This document shows positions 11,901 through 21,071 of a stretch of DNA of 64,000 nucleotides, piece after piece. The stretch comes from Craspedostauros australis (lineage: Eukaryota; Bacillariophyta; Bacillariophyceae; Mastogloiales; Achnanthaceae), in contig JAMXDE010000004.1 in assembly GCA_026770025.1 (NCBI GenBank), positions 62,001 to 126,000 of the forward strand. The letters are read 5' to 3'. The translations under genes and the position numbers were made by a program. The notes beneath the pieces were generated by a model. It had not been told where the DNA came from. It saw only the letters and a program-made list of their open reading frames with translations, and did no database searches. The stretch's first letter is position 1. Each line of letters starts with the position of its first letter.

Positions 11901-12388
11901 TCGGCAACAGCCCAGCAGCCCAAATGTCGCACCAGAATGGGCGGTACGTCCCTCATGTTGCTACCGTGAGCTTGGACATTGCACCGATCATCAAGCCAAA
12001 CGGTTTGGTGGCGCCCGGGCGTCGCAATCTCGAGGCTGTCGCGCAGGGATACAGGCCGCGACTGGGACAGTTATTGGAGGCATGTCCGCTGGATGGCAAG
12101 AAGTCAAGGGCCGTCACGTGCGTTAAGTTCTCACCGTCGACAGATTTCTGCCTCATCGGGTACGGAATTCGGGACACCGTCTCCAACAACCACGGATCCT
12201 ATCACCCTGCCGCCTCCCTGTATCGCATCCGCGGCGGCATGACGCACATCTCCACCATGCTGAGCGAGCACGACGATGTCAACATCGCTCGGTTCCACCC
12301 TGATTCCGGTTATGGGCTCGTGTATGGCACCAAGCAAGGCCGCGTGCGAGTCCTGGGTCCCAGGCCATGGAACTACTACAACTTGTAG
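9000..12388 (+). CDS. AMBRA1-like WD40 autophagy regulator (two exons)
   Basis: Exon 1 is 9000-10889 (630 codons) and exon 2 is 11081-12388, joined in phase 0 across a GT-AG intron, giving 1065 residues. After a disordered N-terminus with a TS-rich repeat, WD40 blades begin near residue 330. They carry ASTHGDHTVKI, LTGHPRTPWTVKYHPTDPN and NILAIANSNNIHFWAF, which match the AMBRA1 WD region. A long disordered middle (about 680-910) precedes a C-terminal half-propeller with NIARFHPDSGYGLVYGTKQG and a VRVLG end, typical of plant and protist AMBRA1-like proteins. In animals AMBRA1 links Beclin-1/ULK autophagy control to CUL4-DDB1 ubiquitin ligase. The same role here is inferred. The gene is convergent with the ATP-grasp gene, with 212 bases between them. 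Confidence 0.85.
9466..9560 (+). repeat. 12-bp coding minisatellite in the AMBRA1-like gene
   Basis: About eight tandem copies of an ACAAGTGCTACT-like unit encode the TSAT/TSGI repeats in the N-terminal disordered region. The unit length keeps the frame, so copy number can vary without breaking the gene. Confidence 0.8.
10890..11080 (+). other. Spliceosomal intron of the AMBRA1-like gene
   Basis: A 191-base intron with donor GTGAGT and acceptor CGCAG. Removing it joins ...RRIISN to GRTVIPRV in phase 0 and restores the continuous WD frame. The tail is rich in ACACGC repeats. Confidence 0.8.
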
Positions 12389-12600
12389 CTGGCTGGTCAA
12401 TGACGGCTCCACTCGATGCTCAGCACTCAAAACTCAACGCTCAACACTCAATGATAGGAGTTCGCCAATTCCACTCTCGTACACTTGCGGAGTTATGCAA
12501 GGATTTAACGAATATCAACGCGAGTGTTATGAAAGTTCCCTTTGCTTCAAATGCAATGCGATGTGGTCTGTCTCTGTCTGCGCCTCCCCAACACCCCAGA

Positions 12601-13929
12601 CTAGCCCATCTCGACGCGAAATTCATTTTGGATAATATCAGTCTCTGTGTCCACCACCTCGCGTTCTCCAACCAACCAAACGAAGCCTGCGCAGGATGTG
12701 ATATCGCTCGTAGCGTCCACAGCATCCCCTTCCTTGACAATGATGGCATGGGTGTGGCACGTCGACAACTCGGAAAAATCGGGCAGAGCCAGCTTGTGAA
12801 TGACACCAGGCTTCTCCAACGACAAGAAGAGATGTCTCACGAAGCGCTTCGGACGCACCATTCCATTCTCAACACCGTCCGGCACAGAAGCTCCGAGATG
12901 GGATCGAATCAACGCCTGAAATGGATTCCACCCGCTGTTGGCAAGCCGGGACATGGTTGCCTTGCTTCCACCGGATAATCGAGCGCCGACTTCCACCAGC
13001 ATGGGGCGCACGTATTCGTTCATCTCCAGAACAGCCTTCAATTCCACATGCCCCGCCCCGTACCGTATTCCAACGGCCCGCACCACCTCCTTCGCATACT
13101 CCAGCAACCTGATGTACCGCGCATCGTGCGCGTCGCATATTTCAGCGGAGGAGTAGTTGGCGTTCTTCTGCTTGGCGTACCGCCACAGATCCGTGATCAC
13201 GATGCAATCGCCATGCTCGAATGCCATGACGTTGACCGCGAACTCGTCGCCCTCGATGTACTCTTCCAGCAAGGCATGATCGACGTTCGCCCTGCCGTCG
13301 GGACTGCGCGAATCGATAATGACATCCATGGCATGCGCAGCATCTGGCTGCGTCTCGCAAATAAAGACGTCGGTGGAAGAGAATCCTTGCGGCGTCTTGA
13401 TGACGACTGGATAATTGAGTCGCAAGGACCGAATGGCGGCCAGGACATCGTCCATGCAACGCACCCGGGCAAATTTGGCGACGCGCAAGCCCCGATCTGT
13501 GGACGAAGCCGCCTCCTTCATGAATCCCTTATCGCGTCGGCATAGAATCGTGTCCAATCCATTGTGCGCCGGTACGCCCAACATGGATGCCAGGATATCC
13601 GTGAATTCGACCGCCGTTTCCGACAAGGGAATCACCACTTCGAGATGCAGGCATCGTCGTTGGGACAGGATCTTCAAGTCTCTTGCGCAGGCGTACACAT
13701 CTCTGGGCTGCTCCTCCGATGAGAGCAGCACGTGATCGACACCCAGCGACTGCAAGGCTGCGGCGGTCGGCACGAACTTGCGCAGCTTTTCTGTGACCGG
13801 AGAGAGAAAACACGCCACGATCGTGTATTGGAGCTGCTTTGCTGCTGCCACGACGCCTCGCCATTCTGTCACGGGATCGACTATAACGATTGTCTTGTTG
13901 CTCGTGCTATTATCTTTATCATGTTCCAT
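12601..13929 (-). CDS. ATP-grasp ligase (amino-acid ligase/carboxylase-like)
   Basis: A 442-residue single-exon protein, ATG at 13929 and TAG stop. The order of elements is that of the ATP-grasp superfamily: an N-terminal Rossmann-like pre-ATP domain (residues 12-120), ATP-binding lysine strand YPVVIKTPQGFSSTDVF (173-189), LLEEYIEGDEFAVNV (220-234) with the adenine-contacting acidic residues, and GAGHVELK (291-298) plus MLVEVGARLSGG (310-321) supplying the metal-binding Glu and the conserved Arg. This pattern is closest to bacterial ATP-grasp enzymes that join a carboxylate to an amine (PF13535 type). The substrate is unknown. No targeting signal is obvious, so a cytosolic location is inferred. 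Bacterial-like family and single exon leave open an origin by transfer. Confidence 0.85.
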   Translation of the reverse strand: MEHDKDNSTSNKTIVIVDPVTEWRGVVAAAKQLQYTIVACFLSPVTEKLRKFVPTAAALQSLGVDHVLLSSEEQPRDVYACARDLKILSQRRCLHLEVVIPLSETAVEFTDILASMLGVPAHNGLDTILCRRDKGFMKEAASSTDRGLRVAKFARVRCMDDVLAAIRSLRLNYPVVIKTPQGFSSTDVFICETQPDAAHAMDVIIDSRSPDGRANVDHALLEEYIEGDEFAVNVMAFEHGDCIVITDLWRYAKQKNANYSSAEICDAHDARYIRLLEYAKEVVRAVGIRYGAGHVELKAVLEMNEYVRPMLVEVGARLSGGSKATMSRLANSGWNPFQALIRSHLGASVPDGVENGMVRPKRFVRHLFLSLEKPGVIHKLALPDFSELSTCHTHAIIVKEGDAVDATSDITSCAGFVWLVGEREVVDTETDIIQNEFRVEMG

Positions 13930-14450
13930 CCTCTGCTGTTCATGCTACTCTATTGGTACATACAGTACACTCACTGACTGACTATCAATGTACGCGTATG
14001 ATTAGTCGCACGGTAAATGATGCTTGTTTCTGTTGCTTCTTGTGCCGTTTGTGGTCGCAGGTCGTATGGTGCTAACAGTGTAGATCGAAGCTCGTGGCTC
14101 GCGCGTGTTGGATTGTGAGGTGATGGTTGTGAGAAAGACACGATCGTGCCAGAGTAGTGTGGAGTTTCGCTGAGTCCCCATTCTCGGAACACCCAAGAAA
14201 GATCTTTTGGCGCCAACAGGCGATGCGAAAGCGACAAAGGACAGACAGGCAGACACAGGCAGAGAGGAATGAACACGCCGCGATGTGTTGTGTTGTCTCA
14301 CATTGGCTATGAGCTCCAGCACCACGAGCTACTCGCATCATAGTAGTGCCATACGACTACTCGTACTCTAGGTAGTATTGTATTCCACCCCCATCCCCTC
14401 ACTCTCTACCTTCCGTCTCCTGCATCCGAGCTCCTACTTCATCCGAGCTC
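13930..14450. other. Intergenic region
   Basis: It separates the 5' end of the ATP-grasp gene from the 3' end of the LRR-like gene. The only structure I see is a near-perfect 18-bp tandem duplication (CATCCGAGCTCCTACTTC) at about 14423-14458 that runs into the stop codon of the LRR-like gene. Confidence 0.4.
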
Positions 14451-16082
14451 CTACTTCTTCGCAATCTTATTCATCTTGCGAGTCGGCGTTTCGGTACGCA
14501 GCAGGGATTCCTTCATATCCTCCACGAATGGATCCAACCATTGCCACGAGTCGACCTCCTCCGCGCGTCGCTTTCGGGATGTTCCTGCGACGCCGGATTG
14601 GCGTCGTTTGCCAGCGTCGACCATCATCTTGAACTGTTTGCTCGTCGTCATCAACACGCGGTATAGATGGTCGGGGCTTTGATGAACGTACTCCTGGCAT
14701 ATCAACTTGGCCAGCAGCTTGCGAGGGGCGCGGCGCTGCGCGATGCTACAGGTAGTTATGGCGACGTCCATGTTGCGACGCAGAATGTCATCCATAGCCG
14801 CGTAAAAGCGTGTCGGCGGAAAAGGGAGTGGATCGATGGCGATCTTCTTCAGGCGGACGGATTTCTTCAGGGCCCGCAGAATCATATTCGCTATCGAGGA
14901 GCGTATGGGTGCATCAGGAGCAACGTCGTCGAAACTACACCGAGGCAGTCGGTAGGATACCGCCCGGAGACCACGGTTGAGCAGCAGTTTCTTCAAGCCA
15001 CCTAGCCAGCCTTTGTGGGTACCAGGAAGCACCAGAGAGACGGATTCCAGCGAGGTCAACTCGGACAGCGCTCGGATCAGCTCTTTCCATTCCTCCATGC
15101 AGTACATTCCGTGCTTGTCCGAGATGCTCAAGCTCTTCACCGACGTCATCGTCGTCGTCTTGCTGCGTAGAATCTTGAGCAAGCTGGCGAAATCAATCGA
15201 CGTCTCGTGCAGGACCAACTTCGTCATGAAGGAGATGCTCACGGGATGCGGGGGATCGAACAGATCTGCAATATTGGCGCTCAATTGGCAGGATGAGAAG
15301 GTGATGGATCTGGCATTCTGGATCGCGTTGTCCAGCAGCACGTCGGCTTGGGATAGATCGCATCTCTCAAAATGGACTTGGCAGGCCGAGAACGGGATCC
15401 TGTGAAGCTCCTTCATCTCCATGAACGGGGCTTCGATGCAGAGGAGGCCGGTGTAGTTGGATTTGGCCACAAGCCGCAGACACATCGCCATTGGTTGCAG
15501 CGCGGTGGTGGTGTCGGTCAGACCATGCTCGATATGAAAGAAGAGGTTGTTGGCATTCATGAAGTGGTCGTATCCATCCACATTCATGCCTCCCAGCATC
15601 AGCCCGGGCCCGTATGCGATATGCTTCTTCTGCTTCACGAGGCGCTTCAGTTTGCCGAACGTGAATCCTTTCTCGATGGCTCGATCCCAGAATTCGGGAT
15701 TTCCAGCAACGACGGTCTTGTTCTGCGACGGTTTGCGAAGATTTGGAGGCTCGATCCTTCGAGTATGATTGCTGCTCATCCATGAGAATGGCTTGGAGTA
15801 CCACGGTGAGATGGGTGTACGAGTATGGTATGAATGTGAATATGAGTTTGAGTACGAGTTTGAATACGAGTTTGAGTACGAGCTTGAGTACGAGTAGGAT
15901 GATGAGTAGGAAGACGAATGGAAGGATGAGGACGATCCGTTGAGCATTCTCCAGAAGCTATCAAAGCTTTTGTCATCTCCACTGCCGCTGCCTTGGCTAG
16001 TGCCACTATCGCCAACTGTTCTGCCATTGCCGATGGCGTTGCCCTTATTCTTTTGCTTGTTCTTGTTCTTCCGTTTCCCCAT
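14451..16082 (-). CDS. Leucine-rich-repeat-like protein with a Ser/Tyr repeat
   Basis: The likely start is the ATG at 16082 (MGKRKNKNKQ), giving 543 residues; an upstream in-frame ATG at 16181 would add 33 residues. A Lys-rich start is followed by a striking Ser-Tyr/Asn-Ser-Tyr repeat (about residues 50-87) encoded by a GAGTTTGAGTAC-like minisatellite. The middle and C-terminal parts hold irregular leucine-rich segments (SITFSSCQLSANIADLF, SVKSLSISDKHG, LESVSLVLPG) resembling degenerate ribonuclease-inhibitor-type LRRs common in diatom proteins of unknown role. A basic KRRAEEVDSW segment near the end could be a nuclear signal. Function is not known. I rate coding as likely and the LRR assignment as moderate. 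Confidence 0.7.
   Translation of the reverse strand: MGKRKNKNKQKNKGNAIGNGRTVGDSGTSQGSGSGDDKSFDSFWRMLNGSSSSFHSSSYSSSYSYSSSYSNSYSNSYSNSYSHSYHTRTPISPWYSKPFSWMSSNHTRRIEPPNLRKPSQNKTVVAGNPEFWDRAIEKGFTFGKLKRLVKQKKHIAYGPGLMLGGMNVDGYDHFMNANNLFFHIEHGLTDTTTALQPMAMCLRLVAKSNYTGLLCIEAPFMEMKELHRIPFSACQVHFERCDLSQADVLLDNAIQNARSITFSSCQLSANIADLFDPPHPVSISFMTKLVLHETSIDFASLLKILRSKTTTMTSVKSLSISDKHGMYCMEEWKELIRALSELTSLESVSLVLPGTHKGWLGGLKKLLLNRGLRAVSYRLPRCSFDDVAPDAPIRSSIANMILRALKKSVRLKKIAIDPLPFPPTRFYAAMDDILRRNMDVAITTCSIAQRRAPRKLLAKLICQEYVHQSPDHLYRVLMTTSKQFKMMVDAGKRRQSGVAGTSRKRRAEEVDSWQWLDPFVEDMKESLLRTETPTRKMNKIAKK
15820..15905. repeat. Minisatellite encoding the Ser-Tyr repeat
   Basis: Tandem units of 6 and 12 bases of the GAGTTTGAGTAC type run through this stretch. 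Read on the minus strand they encode SYSNSYSN repeats of the LRR-like protein. Confidence 0.75.
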
Positions 16083-16182
16083 GATGCGATGTATTTGGTT
16101 CACTCGATCTCGTATTGTTCTAGCAGTTTGATAAAGGACCACAACGAAATGGAGTGCAAGTTGCTTCGGTTTCCAAACCATT

Positions 16183-17254
16183 CGGGCTAGGATTTATGTG
16201 GCTGTTGCGGACGGCACACGCACACGCACTCACTCTCTCTCTCCCCAGCAGCAGCATGGCACCGCGTACGAGCACCACGATAAAGTAAAGTAAAGTAAAG
16301 CAAAACACGAGACGCAAATCCAATCTCACTCAACACAGTGTGTTCGTGCTTCCACGATTTTTCATCATGTAGCAGACGATCGCTCGTGGGTGACTCACAC
16401 CGCACAAGAATGAAGAAAACGGAATACAGTAGGTGACTCTCTAGAGAGTATTCTATCGAATGAGGTATACTCCTACTTATGCGCCAGCACGCTCTGTGTA
16501 CAAGCACATACCTACTATATGATGCGAGTGCTCTGCGGCATGTACAGTGCACGTAAGAGGATGGCGCTCGACGACAGCTCCGTTCTTTGGCTGATGGACG
16601 CGCTGCGTGTTTCCGCGAATTTCGTGTCCACGGAACGAAAATGTGAGTTTGGAAACGGGAGTGACTTGGATCACGCATTACATACTGTGTTAGACTCGAA
16701 TCGATGTCACACATCAAGAACAGAACAACTGTGTGAGCTGGCCGGCCCTTTTGCGCATCACGATTTCGAGAACCCAAACGTGCATCTGCTGCCACCCATC
16801 AGCGAATTCGCCAAGAACAGCGCCACCTAACGATGCAATCGTGTTCGGGGCCGATCGACGGAAGGCGCTCGCAACACGCAGGTACGGATTGCGCCCCTCT
16901 CATTCATCCCGCCTCCAAGCGGTTGATTCTGATGCTGCTGTTGGCATGATGCCGTGGCAACATTCAATCGGACGAAAGGAGTCATTCAAAGCGGAGAATG
17001 ACACCATGCTTTGAGAGACAACCTGTGGAATTCCATGCCAGATTCGATGTCCCCATGAAACGAGCAGGTGAACAACAGAGAGCAATACGAGTGCCAGCAG
17101 AGAGATCAGCACAATAATCGTCCAACCACCATCAACGGGAACAGCAACACACAGCCTTCCAAGCACCCGATCATCGCCTGTGTAGCGAGAATCGTGTCCA
17201 AACACGCTACAGCACGTACTCGTACTTGTACTTGCACTCGTGCTCTGCTCCATC
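16183..17254. promoter_or_regulatory. Intergenic region between divergent genes
   Basis: About 1.1 kb lies between the minus-strand LRR-like gene and the plus-strand transporter. It has a CACACG/CTCT-rich patch (about 16210-16250) and a short AAAGT tandem run (about 16282-16300). Frames of 60-200 codons cross it but none has a convincing domain. Promoter function for both genes is inferred from orientation only. Confidence 0.35.
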
Positions 17255-18553
17255 ATGTCGGCAGACGCAGAAGCGATGCTCCCGCGTCCATCCTGGATCT
17301 CCGTCCAGCCCTTCGCCCTCTTCTTGCTTTTCGTTTCGGCAGCCTTCTTCGCTGGCATGGGAGCATGCCTGAAGCTGGCCTCGGGATCCGGCCTGCCAGC
17401 GACGGAGCTCGTGCTGATGTGCACCGTGTTCAAAGGCGTCTTCGTCCTCATGGCCTTGACCCACGTCAAACCGAGCTGCGTCGCTCAGGGTGCGATTCTC
17501 CACAGATCGCCCTCGCAATCGCAATCCATCGACGTGCTCATGGACGTAGATACCCTGCAGGGTGCTGATGACGCTGTAGCCGTGCCTGTGATCCGTGCGG
17601 AAGAACAAAGGCCGCTGCTGTTCACGCCGCTGGGAGGTCCCTGGACTGTCCAGAGGGTGGTCATCGCGCGCGGGGTTTGCGGGTCGTTGGCGTTCATCCT
17701 GTACTCCATGGCCATGAAATTGCTGCCGTTGGGCGACGCCATCACCTTGCTGTCCCTTCACCCCATCTTCACCATCATCTTTGGTGCGATCTTCCTGCAC
17801 GAGCCGATCCGATTCATCCACGTGGTGGTGGCGGCGTTGAGCTTAATCGGGACCATCTGCATCGCGCACCCCAGCTTCGTCTTTGGAACCGCAGATACGA
17901 ACACATATCGAGATGACGGCCCCGACCACGAAGAAGAGGGTCTTGGCACGTCGTCGTACGCCTGGATCGGGTACTTGACCGCCATTCTGGGAAGCTTCTT
18001 CTGCGCCATCATCATCTCCCTGATCCGCGTGGCGGGGAAGCTGGGCGTCCACACCTTCCAGCTGATGGGATCGTTTGTGATCTTCAGCATCATGACGTCC
18101 ATCTTCTTTGGCACGCAAGGCTGGGTGCGTCAGATCGACGGTTTGTGGTACTTTCCGTTCGACGCAACCATCTGGTGGTACATCCTTGGCATGGGAGCCT
18201 TTGGGACGTGCGAGCTGTTCCTGATCAGCTGCGCCGGCCAGCTGGCACCCGCGGGGTTGGGAAGCATCGTGCGGAGCTCGGACATTCTGTTTGCGTACCT
18301 TTGCGACATCGTGGTCTTCGACGAGATCCCGAGCGCGTTGAAATGCTTCGGCGTGGCGCTGATCATGACTGCGCTGTCCACCATCGCCATTGAACAGTAC
18401 CACGACCGGGCTGACGAGAAAGAGCACGAGGCGGACCATACGGCAGAGCAAGATGGCGCCGTTGTGATCGCTACCGAAACAACGAACCTTCTTGACGAAA
18501 AGCCACACGATCCGACACACAAGACCGCTGTTGGGAACGCGCAGATGACGTGA
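17255..18553 (+). CDS. EamA-family (DMT superfamily, SLC35G-like) membrane transporter
   Basis: The ATG at 17255 gives 432 residues, ending in TGA. I count about ten hydrophobic spans: the first about residues 21-42 (ALFLLFVSAAFFAGMGACLK), then ELVLMCTVFKGVFVLMAL, VVIARGVCGSLAFILYSMAM and onward, arranged as two EamA halves. The signature LPLGDAITLLSLHPIFTIIF, followed by an FLHEPI motif at the end of half one, is typical of SLC35G/drug-metabolite transporters. A hydrophilic loop of about 70 residues separates spans two and three, and the acidic C-terminal tail (about 390-432) is cytosolic. Substrate and membrane are unknown. There is no strong signal or plastid peptide, so plasma membrane or endomembrane is a guess. 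Confidence 0.85.
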   Translation: MSADAEAMLPRPSWISVQPFALFLLFVSAAFFAGMGACLKLASGSGLPATELVLMCTVFKGVFVLMALTHVKPSCVAQGAILHRSPSQSQSIDVLMDVDTLQGADDAVAVPVIRAEEQRPLLFTPLGGPWTVQRVVIARGVCGSLAFILYSMAMKLLPLGDAITLLSLHPIFTIIFGAIFLHEPIRFIHVVVAALSLIGTICIAHPSFVFGTADTNTYRDDGPDHEEEGLGTSSYAWIGYLTAILGSFFCAIIISLIRVAGKLGVHTFQLMGSFVIFSIMTSIFFGTQGWVRQIDGLWYFPFDATIWWYILGMGAFGTCELFLISCAGQLAPAGLGSIVRSSDILFAYLCDIVVFDEIPSALKCFGVALIMTALSTIAIEQYHDRADEKEHEADHTAEQDGAVVIATETTNLLDEKPHDPTHKTAVGNAQMT

Positions 18554-19478
18554 CGGCTGATAACATTGAATATTTTGACGCCAAAATCTCTCCGGGAAGT
18601 TTCGAATGAACCTATTACATTCTACTCTCTCTCTATGGAAACGTTCATACGATACTACGCTCGTCCACATCCTCTTGCTTCACAGGAAGAGCGTAATGTC
18701 AAATCACCGTTGATCGGTTGCTGCCAACGAATACGGCACATGCAAAACGTCGTAGATTTACCGTCGGGTGTTGCCTTGTTTGGTTGACGAGAATCGACCG
18801 GACAAGACACGGCAGGTCTCCCTCCCTAATTTTAAGCATGTGGGGTACGACCACATGGACTCAAGTCGCGAAACAACACGACAGAAAAACCGCCGTGCAC
18901 TTCTCCTGCACGCCTCGGCAGCAAATTGAGGCGTGCTGAGAATTTCAGCAACCGACGCTGAGGGGAGAGCACGCGCCCGCGAAAGTGTCGTTGGAGTAGT
19001 TATCGAGAGGCCAAACCTGACCCGTCTGCGCGAGTACTCACACAACACAGCAGATCAAGATCTTGCGTGCAGGCGCTTCGTGTGCAACCATCTTCATTGT
19101 AGGCATTCCATTCTATTCTATTGTGGTGTATTACATAATATCATTATAAAGGAAACCAAGGCAGGAAGTGTCGAAAGTGGGTCAACAACAAGCAGCAAGA
19201 GACTCTCCATCTGTTGGAGAAGGAGCTGCTTCCCAACTCCACCTTCGCCTCATTTTTGTGTTGCTTCGCGCGAAGTCATTTGCGCTTGCTCTGCACTCTG
19301 CTGCTCTGCACTCTGCTGCTCTGCGGTTGTCACTCCGCCGAATCCAGCGGATCGATCTATCGATCGGTGAGTCTCTTCTGATCAGTAGACAGCGCTATCT
19401 GGTCAATTCACCAGACTGCCAACGAGTGAGGACTCCACAAGGCTCCACCAGCAGCATCAAGCATTCTACAGTTTGATC
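18554..19478. other. Intergenic region
   Basis: It lies between two plus-strand genes. There is a 15-bp tandem duplication (CTCTGCACTCTGCTG) at about 19287-19323. No other gene, RNA or repeat that I can support. Confidence 0.4.
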
Positions 19479-21071
19479 ATGAATCAGGCACAAAGGAATA
19501 GCGATGCCATGATCCAGGATGTCACGTCTGGCATGAATGCAATGCAGGTGGACGGCATACAGAATCCACAGACAGGAAGCAGCACCAGCGGTGCCAGAAG
19601 CCAACAGCAGCAGCAACAGCAGCAACGTCGAAGACTCGTGACTCCCAGCGCAAATCAGAGGCGACCAATGGACGATGTCGTCGCGGCCGGTCCACCAGCG
19701 TTGCCCATCGACTTTCCCAAGCCCCGCTTCGAACGCGGCTGCCGCAATGACGTGCTATGCTACAATGAACGCACGCAGGCCCACGATGTCGCGCACAATG
19801 TCCTCTTTCGCGATTATTCACGAGAATTCGGCACGGACGATGGCGCGGCCCTGTCTCGCGTGCAGCAGGCGTACTGGCCGCTGCCATACAAGGCCAAGAT
19901 CAACACCATCATGGGCCACGTGGAGATCTGCGTGGTGCTGGAACGCATTCGCAACAAGAACAAAGGTGGTGCTGGTGCCGGCGGCAGGGGTGGTAATCAC
20001 GACGACGACGATGGCTCGGAGAGCTCCGCCTGGGGGTCCAGTGACAGTAGCATGGGCGACGAGGATGAAGATATCGTCTTCCAGGTCACGCAGAAGTACG
20101 TCGCGGTCAAGGTCAACTACGCAGATCGCATGGAACGTCTTCGGGGACGGCACGCCGAGGATCCCTTGAAGGAGATCGCCGCCATGCAGGTAATCGGCCA
20201 GCGCCATCCCAACGTCCTGGGTTGCATCGAGGTCTTGTTTGATGGCCGTCATTTGAATGTTGTGCTGCCGTACTGCGGGAACGGCGATCTCTTCGAGCTG
20301 TTGCAGGAATCGCAGGCCCCGGCGGATCCTTCCCAACCACCGGGGGTGCCCGAGGGCCAGGCGCGGTATTGGTTCCGCCAGGTCATGGCCGGGGTGCAGT
20401 ACCTGCATTCCATCGGCATCTGCCACCGCGATCTGTCACCGGAGAATGTCATGATCGATGGCAACGGTTGTCTCATCATTGACATGGGCATGTGCCTCCG
20501 AATACCCTACACCAACCCAAACCCCAACGGCGGTAGCAAAGGCAGCGCGTCAAGCAGAATGCATGGGGCGTCGCCATCCACCTCGGCCTCACCATCGTCG
20601 TCTTCGGCCGCAGCGAACTCTTCCTCCTCGTCATCCTCGAATCCAGACACTGCCACCAACGTCACGGACGCCCGCCATGGCACGCACCGCCGCATGATCC
20701 TGCCGCAAGGCGCGTGCGGCAAGCTGCCCTACATGTCACCCGAGATTTACCGCAACCGGGATGCCTTCGATGGCAACGCAATTGACGTCTGGACGGCCGG
20801 CACCATCCTCTTCTGCATGGTCACAGGCAACCGATCCTACGAACGACCGCATTCCAGCGACCCACAATTCTACTGGATGGCCAACGGCATCGAGCGCCTC
20901 ATCGCGGATTGGGGAGTCACCATCACGCCGGAATGCCTCCATCTCCTCAAGAACATGCTGCAGATCGATCCTCGATTGCGATTCACCACGAAGGAAGTCC
21001 TGGATCATCCTTGGTTTCAATATCCCGATGAAATCCCCCCGCGATTCGGATCCTTGCGATACAACAAGTAA
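19479..21071 (+). CDS. Divergent eukaryotic-type protein kinase
   Basis: The ATG at 19479 gives 530 residues. After a poly-Gln/basic N-terminus (about 30-55) the kinase domain starts without a clear glycine loop; an acidic, Gly/Asp-rich insert occupies about 165-200. The ATP-anchoring Lys is K211 in YVAVKV, its partner Glu is probably E232, and the catalytic loop CHRDLSPENVMID has D318. The metal-binding motif is DMG (D335) instead of DFG. A Ser-rich insert of about 70 residues sits in the activation loop before YMSPE (E422). The C-lobe contains DVWTAGTILFCMVTG and a final alpha-helical part ending near HPWF. The catalytic residues are present, so it is probably active. CHRDLSPEN is a pattern I associate with diatom kinases. 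Substrate unknown. Confidence 0.88.
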   Translation: MNQAQRNSDAMIQDVTSGMNAMQVDGIQNPQTGSSTSGARSQQQQQQQQRRRLVTPSANQRRPMDDVVAAGPPALPIDFPKPRFERGCRNDVLCYNERTQAHDVAHNVLFRDYSREFGTDDGAALSRVQQAYWPLPYKAKINTIMGHVEICVVLERIRNKNKGGAGAGGRGGNHDDDDGSESSAWGSSDSSMGDEDEDIVFQVTQKYVAVKVNYADRMERLRGRHAEDPLKEIAAMQVIGQRHPNVLGCIEVLFDGRHLNVVLPYCGNGDLFELLQESQAPADPSQPPGVPEGQARYWFRQVMAGVQYLHSIGICHRDLSPENVMIDGNGCLIIDMGMCLRIPYTNPNPNGGSKGSASSRMHGASPSTSASPSSSSAAANSSSSSSSNPDTATNVTDARHGTHRRMILPQGACGKLPYMSPEIYRNRDAFDGNAIDVWTAGTILFCMVTGNRSYERPHSSDPQFYWMANGIERLIADWGVTITPECLHLLKNMLQIDPRLRFTTKEVLDHPWFQYPDEIPPRFGSLRYNK

